Shown: positions 18,000 to 26,712 of the stretch, piece by piece
Layout of the letters: every line of letters begins with the position of its first letter
Position numbering within the stretch: the first letter of the stretch is position 1
From: Parachitinimonas caeni
GTDB taxonomy: Bacteria > Pseudomonadota > Gammaproteobacteria > Burkholderiales > Chitinimonadaceae
Length of the DNA: 39,871 nucleotides
Direction of reading: 5' to 3'
Assembly (NCBI RefSeq): GCF_030129945.1
Contig: NZ_JARRAF010000040.1
Span: 1-39,871, forward strand
The notes under the pieces: model-generated
What the model was told of the DNA's origin: nothing
Databases searched by the model: none
Seen by the model: the letters and a program-made list of their open reading frames with translations, nothing else
Made by a program: the position numbers and the translations under genes

Positions 18000-18148
18000 C
18001 AGCGCCTGTGGGAAGCTGTTTGTAACTTGGTGGCGCGATCCACGTACGCTGCAGGGCAGCACCGGAAGCCCTCCCCTTGCACATGCTGCCAAGCCACTTT
18101 CTGGTTCAGGCCAGCCGCCGAACCGGCTAACCGACTGACAGGAATGCC

Positions 18149-18778
18149 ATGCAATTGAAGCCTTTAGCCTCATCCTTACTCGCTGCCATCTGGTTTGCCA
18201 TACCGGCGAGCGCCTTTGCCGATGGCGTCAACCAGCTCAAATCCTTCATGGAAAATGCGCGTTCACTGAAGGCGGATTTCTCACAGACCGTCATCCAGAA
18301 GAACGGCAAAAAGCCCCAGGAAGGTAGCGGCACCCTGACCATTCAGCGTCCTGGCAAATTCCGGTGGACTTACCGCAAGCCCTACGAGCAACTTCTGGTT
18401 GGAGATGGCACCAAACTCTGGGTTTATGACCCCGATCTGGCACAGGTAACCGTCAAAAAGCTTGATGAATCCCTGGGCAACAGTCCCGCAGCCTTGCTGG
18501 CCGGTAGCAATGATCTGGAGAAAAGCTACCAGCTGCGCAATCACAGCGAAATAGACGGCATCGCCTGGGTAGATGCCAGCCCGAAACAAAAAGAGAACAC
18601 TTTCGAGCAAATCCGGTTGGGCATGAAGGACGGCAAGATCGCCGCCATGGAACTGCACGACAATTTTGGTCAGACCACGCTGATCCGCTTCAATAACGTT
18701 GAAGTCAACCCCAAACTGAATGCTGATCAATTCCAGTTCACGCCGCCTAAGGGTGCCGATGTACTGGGAGATCGCTAG
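18149..18778 (+). CDS. lolA: Outer-membrane lipoprotein carrier protein LolA
   Basis: LolA is the periplasmic chaperone that accepts lipoproteins from LolCDE and passes them to LolB. The 209-residue precursor has a signal peptide (1-24, cleavage after SAFA). The mature part carries the LolA pattern: LKADFSQTV, GTLTIQRPGKFRWTYRKPYEQLLVGDGTKLWVYDPDLAQVTVKKLD, and a C-terminal NADQFQFTPPKGADV. GGAAT precedes the ATG. The rarA gene begins 12 bases after the stop, a pairing that is conserved in many proteobacteria, so the two are probably cotranscribed. Confidence 0.95.
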   Translation: MQLKPLASSLLAAIWFAIPASAFADGVNQLKSFMENARSLKADFSQTVIQKNGKKPQEGSGTLTIQRPGKFRWTYRKPYEQLLVGDGTKLWVYDPDLAQVTVKKLDESLGNSPAALLAGSNDLEKSYQLRNHSEIDGIAWVDASPKQKENTFEQIRLGMKDGKIAAMELHDNFGQTTLIRFNNVEVNPKLNADQFQFTPPKGADVLGDR

Positions 18779-18790
18779 GGCCTCGCCAGC

Positions 18791-20104
18791 ATGGACCTGT
18801 TCAGCCAAGCACCGCCGCCGCCCTTAGCCGAAGCGCTACGCCCCAAGACCATCGACGAAGTCATCGGTCAGACCCATCTGCTGGCAGCGGGCAAGCCATT
18901 GCGACTGGCTTTCGACTCGCACAAGCCCCATTCGATGATCCTGTGGGGGCCGCCCGGTGTCGGCAAGACCACCCTGGCGCGCCTGATGGCTGCCAGTTTT
19001 GACGCTGAGTTCATCCCGCTATCTGCAGTCTTCTCGGGGGTCAAGGATATCCGCGCAGCGATGGATCAAGCCGAACGCTATCACCAGCGCGGCCGGGCCA
19101 CCTTGCTGTTTGTTGATGAGGTGCATCGCTTCAACAAATCGCAACAGGACGCATTCCTGCCATTCGTGGAAAGTGGGCTGGTGACCTTTATCGGCGCCAC
19201 CACCGAGAACCCCTCTTTCGAGGTCAATTCGGCACTGCTGTCCCGAGCGCAGGTTTATGTGCTGAAAGCGCTTGATGAGGCGGAGCTGAGACAGTTGATT
19301 GAGCGCGCCCGCCAGCTGGCACTGGGGCATCTGGAGTTTGACGAGTCTGCTATCGCCACCTTGGCAGGCTATGCCGATGGGGACGCCCGCCGCCTGCTGA
19401 ATCTGCTGGAGCAAACAGACACAGCCGCCCGCAATCAGGGGCTAAGCCGGATCGACGGCGAATTTCTGGGCAACGCACTTTCGCTCAATGCACGCCGTTT
19501 CGACAAAGGTGGTGACGCGTTTTACGACCAGATTTCGGCACTGCACAAATCAGTCAGGGGTTCCAACCCTGACGCAGCACTGTACTGGCTGACGCGCATG
19601 CTCGATGGCGGGGCGGATCCCCGCTATCTGGCACGGCGCCTGATCCGCATGGCCTGGGAAGACATCGGCCTTGCCGATCCTCGCGCAGCTGAAATCACCC
19701 TGAGTGCCGCCGACACCTTCGAACGCCTCGGCTCGCCAGAAGGCGAACTGGCCTTGGCGTCTGCGGCCATTTATCTCGCCGTCGCCCCCAAGAGCAACGC
19801 GGCTTATATGGCGCATAAGCAGGCCGTCGCGTTTGTGGGCAAGGATCGCTCCCGCCCGGTACCGGAACATTTGCGCAACGCCCCAACCCGTCTGATGAAA
19901 GAGCTGGGCTATGGCAAGACCTATCGCTACGCCCATGACGAGCCGGAAGCTTATGCGGCCGGAGAGTCTTATCTGCCTGAGGACATGCCGCCTCCGCACT
20001 GGTACCAGCCGGTGCCACGAGGACTGGAAGCAAAGATCAGCGAAAAGCTGAAGCATCTGGCCGAACTGGATGCCGAAGCCCGATCCCCTACCGGGAAGCC
20101 TTGA
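18791..20104 (+). CDS. rarA: Replication-associated recombination protein RarA (MgsA)
   Basis: RarA is a AAA+ ATPase of the clamp-loader clade that acts at stalled replication forks. The 437-residue length is normal. Walker A is GPPGVGKTT (53-61), Walker B is [10 protein letters not shown] (105-114), sensor 1 is [14 protein letters not shown], and the C-terminal tetramerisation part includes [34 protein letters not shown], followed by [23 protein letters not shown]. The N-terminus [20 protein letters not shown] contains the usual start and the LRPK/T element. In many relatives serS follows; here a hydrolase gene follows instead. Confidence 0.97.
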   Translation: MDLFSQAPPPPLAEALRPKTIDEVIGQTHLLAAGKPLRLAFDSHKPHSMILWGPPGVGKTTLARLMAASFDAEFIPLSAVFSGVKDIRAAMDQAERYHQRGRATLLFVDEVHRFNKSQQDAFLPFVESGLVTFIGATTENPSFEVNSALLSRAQVYVLKALDEAELRQLIERARQLALGHLEFDESAIATLAGYADGDARRLLNLLEQTDTAARNQGLSRIDGEFLGNALSLNARRFDKGGDAFYDQISALHKSVRGSNPDAALYWLTRMLDGGADPRYLARRLIRMAWEDIGLADPRAAEITLSAADTFERLGSPEGELALASAAIYLAVAPKSNAAYMAHKQAVAFVGKDRSRPVPEHLRNAPTRLMKELGYGKTYRYAHDEPEAYAAGESYLPEDMPPPHWYQPVPRGLEAKISEKLKHLAELDAEARSPTGKP

Positions 20105-20152
20105 TAGACGCCTCATCCCAAAACCACACGCTCACCGATCCAAGGTTTTCCC

Positions 20153-21049
20153 GTGCGCATAACCCCTCTGATTTACCTCGCGCTGACCACGCTGAGTACC
20201 GTTGCAGCCGAAACCATCAGCTTCCCTGCCCCGAATAATCTGACGCTGAGCGGCGAGTGGTTTCCTGCCAAGGCCCCCCCTGCCCCGGCGGTCATACTGG
20301 CGCACGGCTGTGCCGGCCTGTACGGCACCCAGAACACGATTCATCCCAGAGATGCCGCAATGGTCGAATACCTGAATGAGCGGGGCTATAGCGTACTCAT
20401 GGTGGATAGCTTTCGCCCACGGGGGATGAAGGAAATCTGCACCACCCCCATCAGCAAACGCACCATCAGCCCGACCGACCGCGCCAACGACCTCTATGCT
20501 GGGCTGGAATGGCTGACCAAGCGTCCGGATGTAGACGGCAAGCGGGTGGGTCTGCTGGGCTGGTCAAACGGGGGCAGCACCACATTACGCACCATTGGTC
20601 AGAATCGCCCCGCCAGTAGCGCACGCTTCGCTGCAGCCATCTCGTTCTATCCAGGATGTGCCGGGCCGGCAGAATCGGGCTTCACCCCCACCGCCCCCCT
20701 CTTGATTCTGATTGGGGCCGAAGATGACTGGACGCCCGCCGCACCTTGCCAGAAGCTGGTTGAGCAATATGGCAAAAAGCAGCCACCGATCGAGCTGGTG
20801 AGCTACCCCAACACCTGGCACGACTTCGACAACCCGATGCTCAAGGCCAAACGGCTACGCAGCGATGTTCCCAACGGCGTACGTCCTGGCAGTGGCGTTA
20901 CCCTGGCACCAAATCCCGAAGCCGCCCGCGATGCATGGCAGCGCACTGCAGAATGGCTAGGCCGCTGGATGCCCGCCCCGCATGCTGCCGCTCCTGCGCC
21001 AGATCTGCACACCATGCCAGCACCCATCGCCTCGAAAGCTAAACCATGA
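20153..21049 (+). CDS. Dienelactone-hydrolase-like alpha/beta hydrolase, secreted
   Basis: This is a 298-residue alpha/beta hydrolase of the dienelactone hydrolase superfamily. The start is a GTG. The N-terminal 20 residues (MRITPLIYLALTTLSTVAAE) look like a signal peptide, so it may act in the periplasm. HGCAGLYG (51-58) forms the oxyanion region. The nucleophile elbow is GWSNGG (Ser138). IGAEDDW (Asp191 or Asp192) and WHDFD (His223) complete the triad. The C-terminal 25 residues are a Pro/Ala-rich tail. The substrate is unknown. The stop codon overlaps the Nudix start (ATGA at 21046-21049). Confidence 0.8.
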   Translation: MRITPLIYLALTTLSTVAAETISFPAPNNLTLSGEWFPAKAPPAPAVILAHGCAGLYGTQNTIHPRDAAMVEYLNERGYSVLMVDSFRPRGMKEICTTPISKRTISPTDRANDLYAGLEWLTKRPDVDGKRVGLLGWSNGGSTTLRTIGQNRPASSARFAAAISFYPGCAGPAESGFTPTAPLLILIGAEDDWTPAAPCQKLVEQYGKKQPPIELVSYPNTWHDFDNPMLKAKRLRSDVPNGVRPGSGVTLAPNPEAARDAWQRTAEWLGRWMPAPHAAAPAPDLHTMPAPIASKAKP

Positions 21050-21453
21050 AGGCCAACAAGGTGGCACCGGTCGTGCTACGCCAACACCCCGACGGGCCGC
21101 AGATTCTGGCATTTATCCATCCACTGGCAGGCCACCAGCGGGTAAAAGGCAGTCTCGAACCGGGCGAACCCAGCCACTACGGCGCCGAACGCGAATTGAA
21201 AGAAGAGACAGGACTGGCCGGACGAGCCGTGCGAGAAATTGGCCAATGGGATGCAGCGTTTCAAGGCCAGATATGATCCTTCCAGCTCTGCGAGGTCGCA
21301 GAAGCACTACCCGAGCAGTGGGTACACCCTTGTGCGGATGATGGTGGGCATGATTTTGTTTGTTTTTGGCATCCGCTACGCGCCGCACCCGATGAGCGCT
21401 GGCATCCGCTATTCCAGAATGCTCTAGTCTCTCTACGCGAACGCCTTTATTAG
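21046..21453 (+). pseudogene. Nudix hydrolase interrupted by an in-frame TGA
   Basis: The first 76 codons encode a Nudix N-terminus with a complete Nudix box, GSLEPGEPSHYGAERELKEE followed by TGL, the G-x5-E-x7-R-E-L-x-E-E-x-G signature that binds metal for pyrophosphohydrolase activity. Codon 77 is TGA. Reading straight through in the same frame continues as SFQLCEVAEALPEQWVHPC and FVCFWHPL, ending with RERLY and TAG at 21451-21453, which is the expected C-terminal half of a small Nudix protein of about 135 residues. The TGA sits where a Trp (TGG) would fit well (Q-I-W-S-F), so a single G-to-A nonsense change is the simplest explanation. The truncated 76-residue product would keep the box but lack half the fold. 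A sequencing error is possible. Confidence 0.8.
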
Positions 21454-21550
21454 ACCGGAACGACGGATGTTTTAACGGTAGGTGTGGCTGACACATCGGA
21501 TAGTCATGCCAAGCCATTTCATGGGTAACACACCCAATAATCCCCGTGAA

Positions 21551-21835
21551 TCAAATCAATTCTTTTAGCGCCTCTGTCATCATAACCGGCTGAAATTCAG
21601 TTACCGAGTATTTGGCCACTCTAGCCAATACCAGTGGATCGGCATTGAATACCGACTCCACTTCTTGCCTGGTCGTGTGGCGCGAAAGAATAATCCCACC
21701 GCTTCTCGGAATTTTTCTCCCACCCATAAATAGTGAGCCATTTTCATAAAAGTCTTTCAGATAATCACGATGCGCTGCGACATGTTGATCCACCTCATCA
21801 AGCGGCCGAATGAACTCCAGATCGACAAGAAACAT
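21551..21835 (-). CDS. YciI family protein
   Basis: This is a 94-residue YciI-like protein (ferredoxin-like fold). It shows MFLVDLEFIRPLDEVDQHVAAHRDYLKDFYENGSLFMGG, containing the conserved His and Asp (AHRDYL) seen in the family, then GGIILSRHTTRQEVESVFNADP and a VTEFQPV end. The biochemical role of the family is poorly known; some members are degradative enzymes. GGAG lies 5 bases before the ATG at 21835, so that start is preferred over 21850. It is divergent from an HxlR-type regulator, which may control it. Confidence 0.85.
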   Translation of the reverse strand: MFLVDLEFIRPLDEVDQHVAAHRDYLKDFYENGSLFMGGRKIPRSGGIILSRHTTRQEVESVFNADPLVLARVAKYSVTEFQPVMMTEALKELI

Positions 21836-21909
21836 AATGACTCCAAGCATTTGTATTGAGGATGGAAGAAGCGCATACTAGCGCTTTCATTTTCGAAGCA
21901 CAAGCTGCC

Positions 21910-22239
21910 ATGTCACCCCCACTACCCGGTTCTGCTGTCCGAGGTTCGCAATCCGGCCGCCCTTTGATGGCGCTATTCGACTTGCTGGGCCGTCGCTGGG
22001 CCATGCGCATCCTGTGGGAACTCAACCACAGCCAACCAACATTTCGTGAGTTGCAAATTTTATGTGATGGAATTTCATCAAGCGTTCTGAATACGCGTCT
22101 CGCTGAAATGAGGGCAGCCATGCTGATCGAATTAAATGACTACGGCTACAGTTTGACACCACTCGGCAAAGAGTTAATGCAACTTATCGCCCCTTTACGT
22201 GAATGGTCAAAACAATGGGAAGAGTCCCTCAAAGATTAA
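21910..22239 (+). CDS. HxlR-family winged-helix transcriptional regulator
   Basis: This is a 109-residue winged helix-turn-helix protein. The pattern MALFDLLGRRWAMRILWELN, FRELQILCDGISSSVLNTRLAEMRAA and LTPLGKEL is the HxlR/MarR-like core. I prefer the ATG at 21910 (MSPPLPGSAVRGSQSGRPLM), which matches the N-termini of a known subgroup. The longer options at 21862 or TTG 21856 would leave only about 26 bases to the divergent yciI start. It lacks the N-terminal Cys of redox-sensing HxlR proteins. It probably regulates the divergent YciI gene through the 74-base spacer; this is inferred. Confidence 0.75.
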   Translation: MSPPLPGSAVRGSQSGRPLMALFDLLGRRWAMRILWELNHSQPTFRELQILCDGISSSVLNTRLAEMRAAMLIELNDYGYSLTPLGKELMQLIAPLREWSKQWEESLKD

Positions 22240-22663
22240 TTCATCTGAAATTTCCATATCAATTACTTTTAAATCAAATATTGATTATTTTAAATTGCAA
22301 CAAGCAGTGAATGAGAGCGCTTCTGGCCTCAACCGGCACGGCGCACCAATGCACTCCACTCAAGTGACCAATATTCATAAATACAACACCTAGCGCAGGT
22401 AGGCCCCACCCTGACAATCCAATCAGAACTTAAATTCAACATATTGATTATTAAAAATAAAATTAAATAAGCCACCCATGATCGGCTCGATATTTCATGC
22501 CAAAATTTGATGTACAACAATCGCATCACCCTGTGCTTTGGTACATTACCGCCCGCACGGCCAGCATATTGTCTTACAGCATTCTGTTTACTTTATATCT
22601 GCGCTTTATTTGGCCAGTCCAGACTGGCTTATTTCATTGCCATCCCGTTTTTTGAAAGAGAAT
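22240..22663. other. AT-rich gene-free stretch
   Basis: This is a 424-base AT-rich region between the HxlR regulator and the lipoprotein gene. A short phrase, ATATTGATTATT, occurs twice (near 22279 and near 22440). I see no convincing gene; the open frames here have no ribosome binding site and no recognisable composition. The lipoprotein promoter must lie inside. Confidence 0.5.
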
Positions 22664-23182
22664 ATGAAGATTCTGACGTCAACCCCTGCCAAAGCCAGCG
22701 CATTACTGGCCATCGCCCTGCTCCAGGGCTGCTCCTCCGTTGCCAAGTTTGACAGCGTAACGCCCGGCACCACCCTGGCAATTCGCGGCATGGAAAGCAA
22801 CACGCTGCCACGCACTGAAAAGCTGGAATCCAAATCTACCGGCCAGCACGAATTCGTCGCGACAGCCCCCAGCGGCCAGAAGCTGTATGGTCTTTTGCCT
22901 CTGCGTGTAAACGGCGGCACCATGACCACGAGCATTCTGTTCTTTGCCCCGGCACTATTCATCGGTGGCTTCCGGGATGCTTACGCGTTCTATCAGGTGG
23001 ACCCTGAAGCCGGCACACTGAGCTACAAAAATCGCGAAAAAGATAGCTGGCACACCTACAAGCCCTCTGCCGCCGAGAGCGAACGCGCCAAGCAATACTT
23101 TGATGCCAGCAAGGGCAGCCAGGTGAAAATGGAGTCTGCCACCGCAAACAAGACCGACACGGCCGCACGCAGCAGTAACTAA
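22664..23182 (+). CDS. Putative lipoprotein, unknown function
   Basis: This 172-residue protein has a lipoprotein signal peptide. A positive start (MKILTSTPAK) and a hydrophobic core lead to the lipobox LLQGC, with Cys23 as the lipidation site. The mature part has a region GTTLAIRGMESNTLPRTEKL, a short hydrophobic segment TTSILFFAPALFIGGF (about 90-105), and a Tyr/Lys-rich end. The central pattern resembles periplasmic or outer-membrane lipoproteins with a PEGA-like or glycine-zipper segment, but no family is named with certainty. AAAGAG precedes the ATG, which was chosen over the ORF opening at 22538 because of the lipobox. Confidence 0.75.
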   Translation: MKILTSTPAKASALLAIALLQGCSSVAKFDSVTPGTTLAIRGMESNTLPRTEKLESKSTGQHEFVATAPSGQKLYGLLPLRVNGGTMTTSILFFAPALFIGGFRDAYAFYQVDPEAGTLSYKNREKDSWHTYKPSAAESERAKQYFDASKGSQVKMESATANKTDTAARSSN

Positions 23183-23203
23183 TACCCAGCGGACAACCCA
23201 CAC

Positions 23204-23224
23204 AGCCGGGCCACCAGCCCGGCT
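23204..23224 (+). terminator. Possible lipoprotein-gene terminator
   Basis: A 7-bp stem (AGCCGGG...CCCGGCT) lies 20 bases after the stop. The following tract (TGCCTTACTCCC) is only pyrimidine-rich, so termination strength is uncertain. Confidence 0.5.
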
Positions 23225-23306
23225 TGCCTTACTCCCTCCCCCCCTTCAGGCGTTATCAACACTTCAAAGGCTATCAACAGGCAGCCACACTTCCTTTGCG
23301 CGAGAT

Positions 23307-23338
23307 AAGTTGCATTTTAGATGCAACTTAAATAGCAT
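23307..23338 (+). promoter_or_regulatory. nsrR promoter with NsrR operator
   Basis: A near-perfect 11-1-11 palindrome, AAGTTGCATTT-T-AGATGCAACTT (23307-23329), matches the NsrR operator type (AAGATGCATTT half-sites). It covers the putative -35 TTGCAT (23310-23315), which is 17 bases from a -10-like TAGCAT (23333-23338). NsrR would therefore repress its own gene until nitric oxide damages its iron-sulfur cluster. Confidence 0.8.
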
Positions 23339-23370
23339 ATGCTGTGTTCGCCCCATTTCGCACCCGCGCC

Positions 23371-23838
23371 ATGCAACTCACCCGCTTCTCCGATCTCGGT
23401 CTGCGAGTCTTGATGTACCTGACCCAGCAACAAGCCAACCGGCCGCAGGCGGTTACCATCGCCGAGGTCGCCACGCAGTTTGCCGTCCCACACAACCATC
23501 TGGTCAAAGTGGTCAACCGCTTGCGTAAACTTGGCTGGATCGAGGCCATTCGAGGTCGTAAAGGCGGCCTGCACCTTGCTGTCGAAGCAAATGCCCTGCG
23601 CCTCGGCGCCGTGTTGCGAGAACTCGAAGGTCATGCCGAGCTGATCAACTGCGCCGAGCCACCCTGCACCCTGCGCGGTCGCTGTCTGCTGAAAGGCGCT
23701 CTCAATGCCGGCATGCAGGCGTTCTACGACAAACTGGATCAATACAGCCTTGCCGATGTCTGCAGCACCACAACCGCTGATGCCATCAGCGAGATGCACC
23801 AGCAATACCTGGTCCGTCTGGTGAGCATTTCTTCCTGA
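23371..23838 (+). CDS. nsrR: Nitric-oxide-sensing Rrf2 repressor NsrR
   Basis: This is a 155-residue Rrf2-family regulator. The N-terminal winged helix reads MQLTRFSDLGLRVLMYL, then VTIAEVATQFAVPHNHLVKVVNRLRKLGWIEAIRGRKGGL. Three Cys with NsrR spacing (Cys94-x4-Cys99-x5-Cys105, in NCAEPPCTLRGRC) ligate the iron-sulfur cluster, with Asp8 as the likely fourth ligand. NO attack on the cluster releases DNA. Its neighbour hmp, 82 bases downstream, carries a matching operator, which makes the NsrR assignment firm. The ATG at 23371 starts the conserved MQLTRFSDLGLR. Confidence 0.95.
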   Translation: MQLTRFSDLGLRVLMYLTQQQANRPQAVTIAEVATQFAVPHNHLVKVVNRLRKLGWIEAIRGRKGGLHLAVEANALRLGAVLRELEGHAELINCAEPPCTLRGRCLLKGALNAGMQAFYDKLDQYSLADVCSTTTADAISEMHQQYLVRLVSISS

Positions 23839-23882
23839 ATTGTCTAGATTGATGAATTCACCGGCCATTACAGTCGCACTTA

Positions 23883-23905
23883 AAGTTGCATTTTAAATAC
23901 CACAA
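23883..23905 (+). promoter_or_regulatory. NsrR operator upstream of hmp
   Basis: One strong half-site AAGTTGCATTT and a weaker right half (AAATACCACAA) form an NsrR-type site 15 bases before the hmp ATG, overlapping or just downstream of its promoter. The left half is identical to that of the nsrR operator. Confidence 0.75.
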
Positions 23906-23920
23906 AAAGGAGCCTACACG

Positions 23921-25126
23921 ATGCTGTCTGCCACATCCCGTCCCTATATCGACGCAAGCGTACCGGTACTGCGCGAACATGGCGTAACCATCACCCGCCA
24001 CTTCTACGCCTCGATGTTCGAGGCGCATCCCGAGCTCAAGCAGATCTTCAATATGGGTAATCAGGCCAATGGCAGCCAGCAGCAATCCCTGGCAGCGGCC
24101 GTGTTTGCCTATGCCGCCAATATTGATAACGCTGCCGCGCTCGGACCGGTTATCGAACGCATCGTTCACAAGCACGCCTCGGTTGGCATCACCCCCGCTC
24201 ACTACCCGATTGTGGGCCGCCACCTGCTCGGCGCCATCCGTGCAGTACTTGGCGATGCTGCCAGCCCCGACCTCATGGCTGCCTGGGATGAAGCCTACTG
24301 GCTACTGGCCGGCGAACTTATCGCCGCTGAAGCGCGCCTGTATCAGCAAACAGGCGTCACCGCTGGCGAACTGCGTCCGCTGAAAGTCATGGAAATACGG
24401 CATGAAAACACCCAGGTAAAATCGTTTTATCTACAAACCCCCGACGGGCAATCGCCAGGACGCTTCCTGCCAGGCCAATACATCAGCGTCGCAGCACAAC
24501 TCGGGGACTTGCGCCAGCTACGCCAATACAGCCTGTCCGACCACCCCGACCAACCCTGGTGGCGCATCACCGTCAAGCGCGAAGATGCTAGCGATAGCAC
24601 ACCCGCCGGTCAGGTATCCAACTGCTTGCACACGCAGCTTCAGCCCGGTGACAGCCTGCTGGCCAGCGCCGCCTTCGGCGACTTCACCCCCGACACCACC
24701 GGCCAACAACCCATCGCCTTGATCAGCGCAGGCGTGGGTATTACCCCCATGATCTCGGTACTGAACCAGCTGGTCACCCAGCGAACCAATCAGCCCCTGC
24801 TGTTTGCCCATGCCGCACGCAACAGCCAGCACCACAGCCTGCGGGATGATCTGGCAGCCGCTCGCGCCACCCTTCCTGCCATGCAATTGGCCATCAGCTA
24901 CGAACAGCCCCTACCTGCGGATCGGCCAGGCACTGACTACCATCACACCGGCACCTTGCCGCTTCAGGACCTGCTCGCCCAACACGGCACTGCCGGTCGG
25001 TTCTACCTATGCGGCCCAGTCGGCTTCATGCAGCAACAATGGAAAACCTTGCTGGCAGCAGGCGTAAGCCCGACGCAGATCCATCGTGAAGTGTTTGGGC
25101 CGGAGTTGCTTGATCACCTGTTGTAA
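23921..25126 (+). CDS. hmp: Flavohemoglobin / nitric oxide dioxygenase Hmp
   Basis: Hmp oxidises NO to nitrate using O2 and NAD(P)H. The 401-residue length is normal. The globin domain (1-140) has Tyr29 and Gln53 in the distal pocket and His85 as the proximal ligand (VHKHASVG). The FAD domain (about 150-255) contains GQYISV and RQYSLSD. The NAD domain contains ISAGVGITPMISVL and ends FYLCGPVGFMQQQ and EVFGPELL. AAAGGAG precedes the ATG. It follows nsrR in the same direction with its own NsrR site, so it is NO-inducible. NO and nitrite detoxification fits the nitrate-assimilation genes later in the window. Confidence 0.97.
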   Translation: MLSATSRPYIDASVPVLREHGVTITRHFYASMFEAHPELKQIFNMGNQANGSQQQSLAAAVFAYAANIDNAAALGPVIERIVHKHASVGITPAHYPIVGRHLLGAIRAVLGDAASPDLMAAWDEAYWLLAGELIAAEARLYQQTGVTAGELRPLKVMEIRHENTQVKSFYLQTPDGQSPGRFLPGQYISVAAQLGDLRQLRQYSLSDHPDQPWWRITVKREDASDSTPAGQVSNCLHTQLQPGDSLLASAAFGDFTPDTTGQQPIALISAGVGITPMISVLNQLVTQRTNQPLLFAHAARNSQHHSLRDDLAAARATLPAMQLAISYEQPLPADRPGTDYHHTGTLPLQDLLAQHGTAGRFYLCGPVGFMQQQWKTLLAAGVSPTQIHREVFGPELLDHLL

Positions 25127-25154
25127 CCGTCAAATCTGCGGCTAGCGTCACAAG

Positions 25155-25189
25155 AAAAAAGGGTAGCACCATAAGGTGCCGCCCTTTTT
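25155..25189. terminator. Intrinsic terminator between hmp and the repeat protein
   Basis: A hairpin (AAAAGGGTAGCACC-ATAA-GGTGCCGCCCTTTT, one mismatch) is flanked by A-rich and T-rich runs, so it can serve both the rightward hmp and the leftward repeat-protein transcript. Confidence 0.8.
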
Positions 25190-25246
25190 ATCTTGCAGCC
25201 AGCACATCGTCCATCGACGGGAACAGGCGCTTATGATGATTGCCGA

Positions 25247-26341
25247 TCAGCAGTAACGCCGCCCTGGGCAAAACGAGGGCTTGCCGGAAAGGCTGATGGT
25301 ATTGGTTTTACAGATTGTCTCCCCTTGCACATTGCGAATCTCGGCGTAGCGCGAATACCTGCCGAAACCATCCAGGCTGACGGTATTGGTCCGCGATGCA
25401 GGCACCGGGCCGCCATAAGCTGCATTGTCTTCAACCGCGCCGTTCTTGTTGCTGAACCAGTAGGTCGCCGCACCTGCCGGTACATTCTCGCCGTTTACCG
25501 TCCAGGTAATGGTCCCGTCACCAGATGGCAAAACTCCCGTCTCGGTCAGCACGCAGGTAACAGGCTTCGGCGTCGGAGTGGGTGTCGGGGTTGTCGGAGG
25601 TGTCGGGATAGGTGCAGGTGGCTGCGCCGTATTACGAATACTCCAAATGTTATCGCGACTCCCGCCACACGCAGTGTAGTCCGTGCTTGTTCCTTCAATT
25701 ACCCACCCGGCAGGCAAAGACTGGCCTGCACAGATCCGCATGCTGTATTTACCAGCAACTGCCTCAATGACGGCAATATTGTTACTGGTTGGATTATTAC
25801 AGGCGGTGTAATTGGTTGAGTAATTCACCAGTAAATAGCCATTAGGCAGTTGCTGGCCACTGCAAATCTGCATCGAATTTTGACTGGAAATCTTCTCAAT
25901 GTGTGTGACATTGCCCGATGTCGCGTTTCCACAGCGGGTGTAATTCGTTGAGCTATTGGTCCAGACCCAGCCGCCCGGTATATCTTGTCCGGCACAGACA
26001 TCCAAAGATGTTTGACTCCCAAGGCGCACAATAGTCCGCATATTATTCGAGCCTGAATAGCTGCCACAGGTAGTGTAATTGGTATGAGTATCGGTCCAAA
26101 CCCATCCCGCAGGAATACCTTGTCCGGCACAGATAGTCAAAGATGACTGACTTCCAAGGCGCTCAATAGTCAGCACATTATTTGAATTGCTGCCGCAGAT
26201 AGTGTAATTAGTATGAGTATTGATCCATACCCATCCAGCCGGTATATTCTGGCCACTGCAGATCTGCATGGTCTCACCATAACTGGCTGCCGACAGCACC
26301 AGACCCGCCAATACCAGACTGGAACGCATGATTAGTTTCAT
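25247..26341 (-). CDS. Secreted protein with five Cys-pair repeats
   Basis: This 364-residue protein has a signal peptide (1-22, MKLIMRSSLVLAGLVLSAASYG). Five tandem units follow, starting at residues 25, 68, 113, 157 and 201. Each has the form (M/L)xICxGQxIPAGWV, then TNYTxCG about 16-20 residues later, with a spacing of about 44 residues, so each unit holds two Cys that could form a disulfide. A Pro/Thr linker (about 240-260) leads to a C-terminal domain with its own Cys residues, ending CPGRRYC. I do not recognise a named domain. The Trp- and Asn/Thr-rich repeats suggest an extracellular binding or adhesin-like role; this is a guess. GGGA lies before the ATG. Confidence 0.8.
   Translation of the reverse strand: MKLIMRSSLVLAGLVLSAASYGETMQICSGQNIPAGWVWINTHTNYTICGSNSNNVLTIERLGSQSSLTICAGQGIPAGWVWTDTHTNYTTCGSYSGSNNMRTIVRLGSQTSLDVCAGQDIPGGWVWTNSSTNYTRCGNATSGNVTHIEKISSQNSMQICSGQQLPNGYLLVNYSTNYTACNNPTSNNIAVIEAVAGKYSMRICAGQSLPAGWVIEGTSTDYTACGGSRDNIWSIRNTAQPPAPIPTPPTTPTPTPTPKPVTCVLTETGVLPSGDGTITWTVNGENVPAGAATYWFSNKNGAVEDNAAYGGPVPASRTNTVSLDGFGRYSRYAEIRNVQGETICKTNTISLSGKPSFCPGRRYC
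25631..26272 (-). repeat. Five tandem coding repeats of about 132 bp
   Basis: The repeats lie inside the secreted protein gene and encode the ICxGQ...IPAGWV...TNYTxCG unit. Units 1-3 are closest in sequence and units 4-5 are diverged, which suggests recent amplification at the N-terminal end. Confidence 0.75.
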
Positions 26342-26712
26342 GTAAATCCCTTATTTATGTTTGATTTTGTTTCTCGGTAAAATGCTGATTACACAGGCAC
26401 GGTTGCGGCGGGCATTATAATGTTTTATCTGAAAAAAGATAGGCCATCTTGTCAATTCAAATATTTATAGTAATTACTAAATAAATAAATTTCACACAAA
26501 ATCTTTATTTACCAGAAACTTATAAAACAGGGGATTCTTCGCACTCATTGCCATAAAAGGCTCACCTAGCACCCGAAAGCAGGCGGAGAGCCTTAGTCAG
26601 ACTGTGATTACGGCAGGGCCGTCGTCTATGATGTCATAGTCAACCATGTAGTGATCGGAGTATCGGGCTGCCAAAGCAGCATTCCATAAAAAATGGAAAT
26701 GGAGAAAATGAA
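26342..26712. other. AT-rich intergenic region between divergent genes
   Basis: This 371-base stretch is strongly AT-rich in its first half. One hairpin is visible (AAGGCTC near 26548 paired with GAGCCTT near 26591). It should contain the promoters for the repeat protein (leftward) and the 135-residue protein (rightward). I see no gene. Confidence 0.5.

Noticed and set aside
21274-21276. Selenocysteine reading of the TGA in the Nudix gene
   Set aside because: The position fits Trp, Nudix enzymes do not use selenocysteine, and no obvious selenocysteine hairpin follows.
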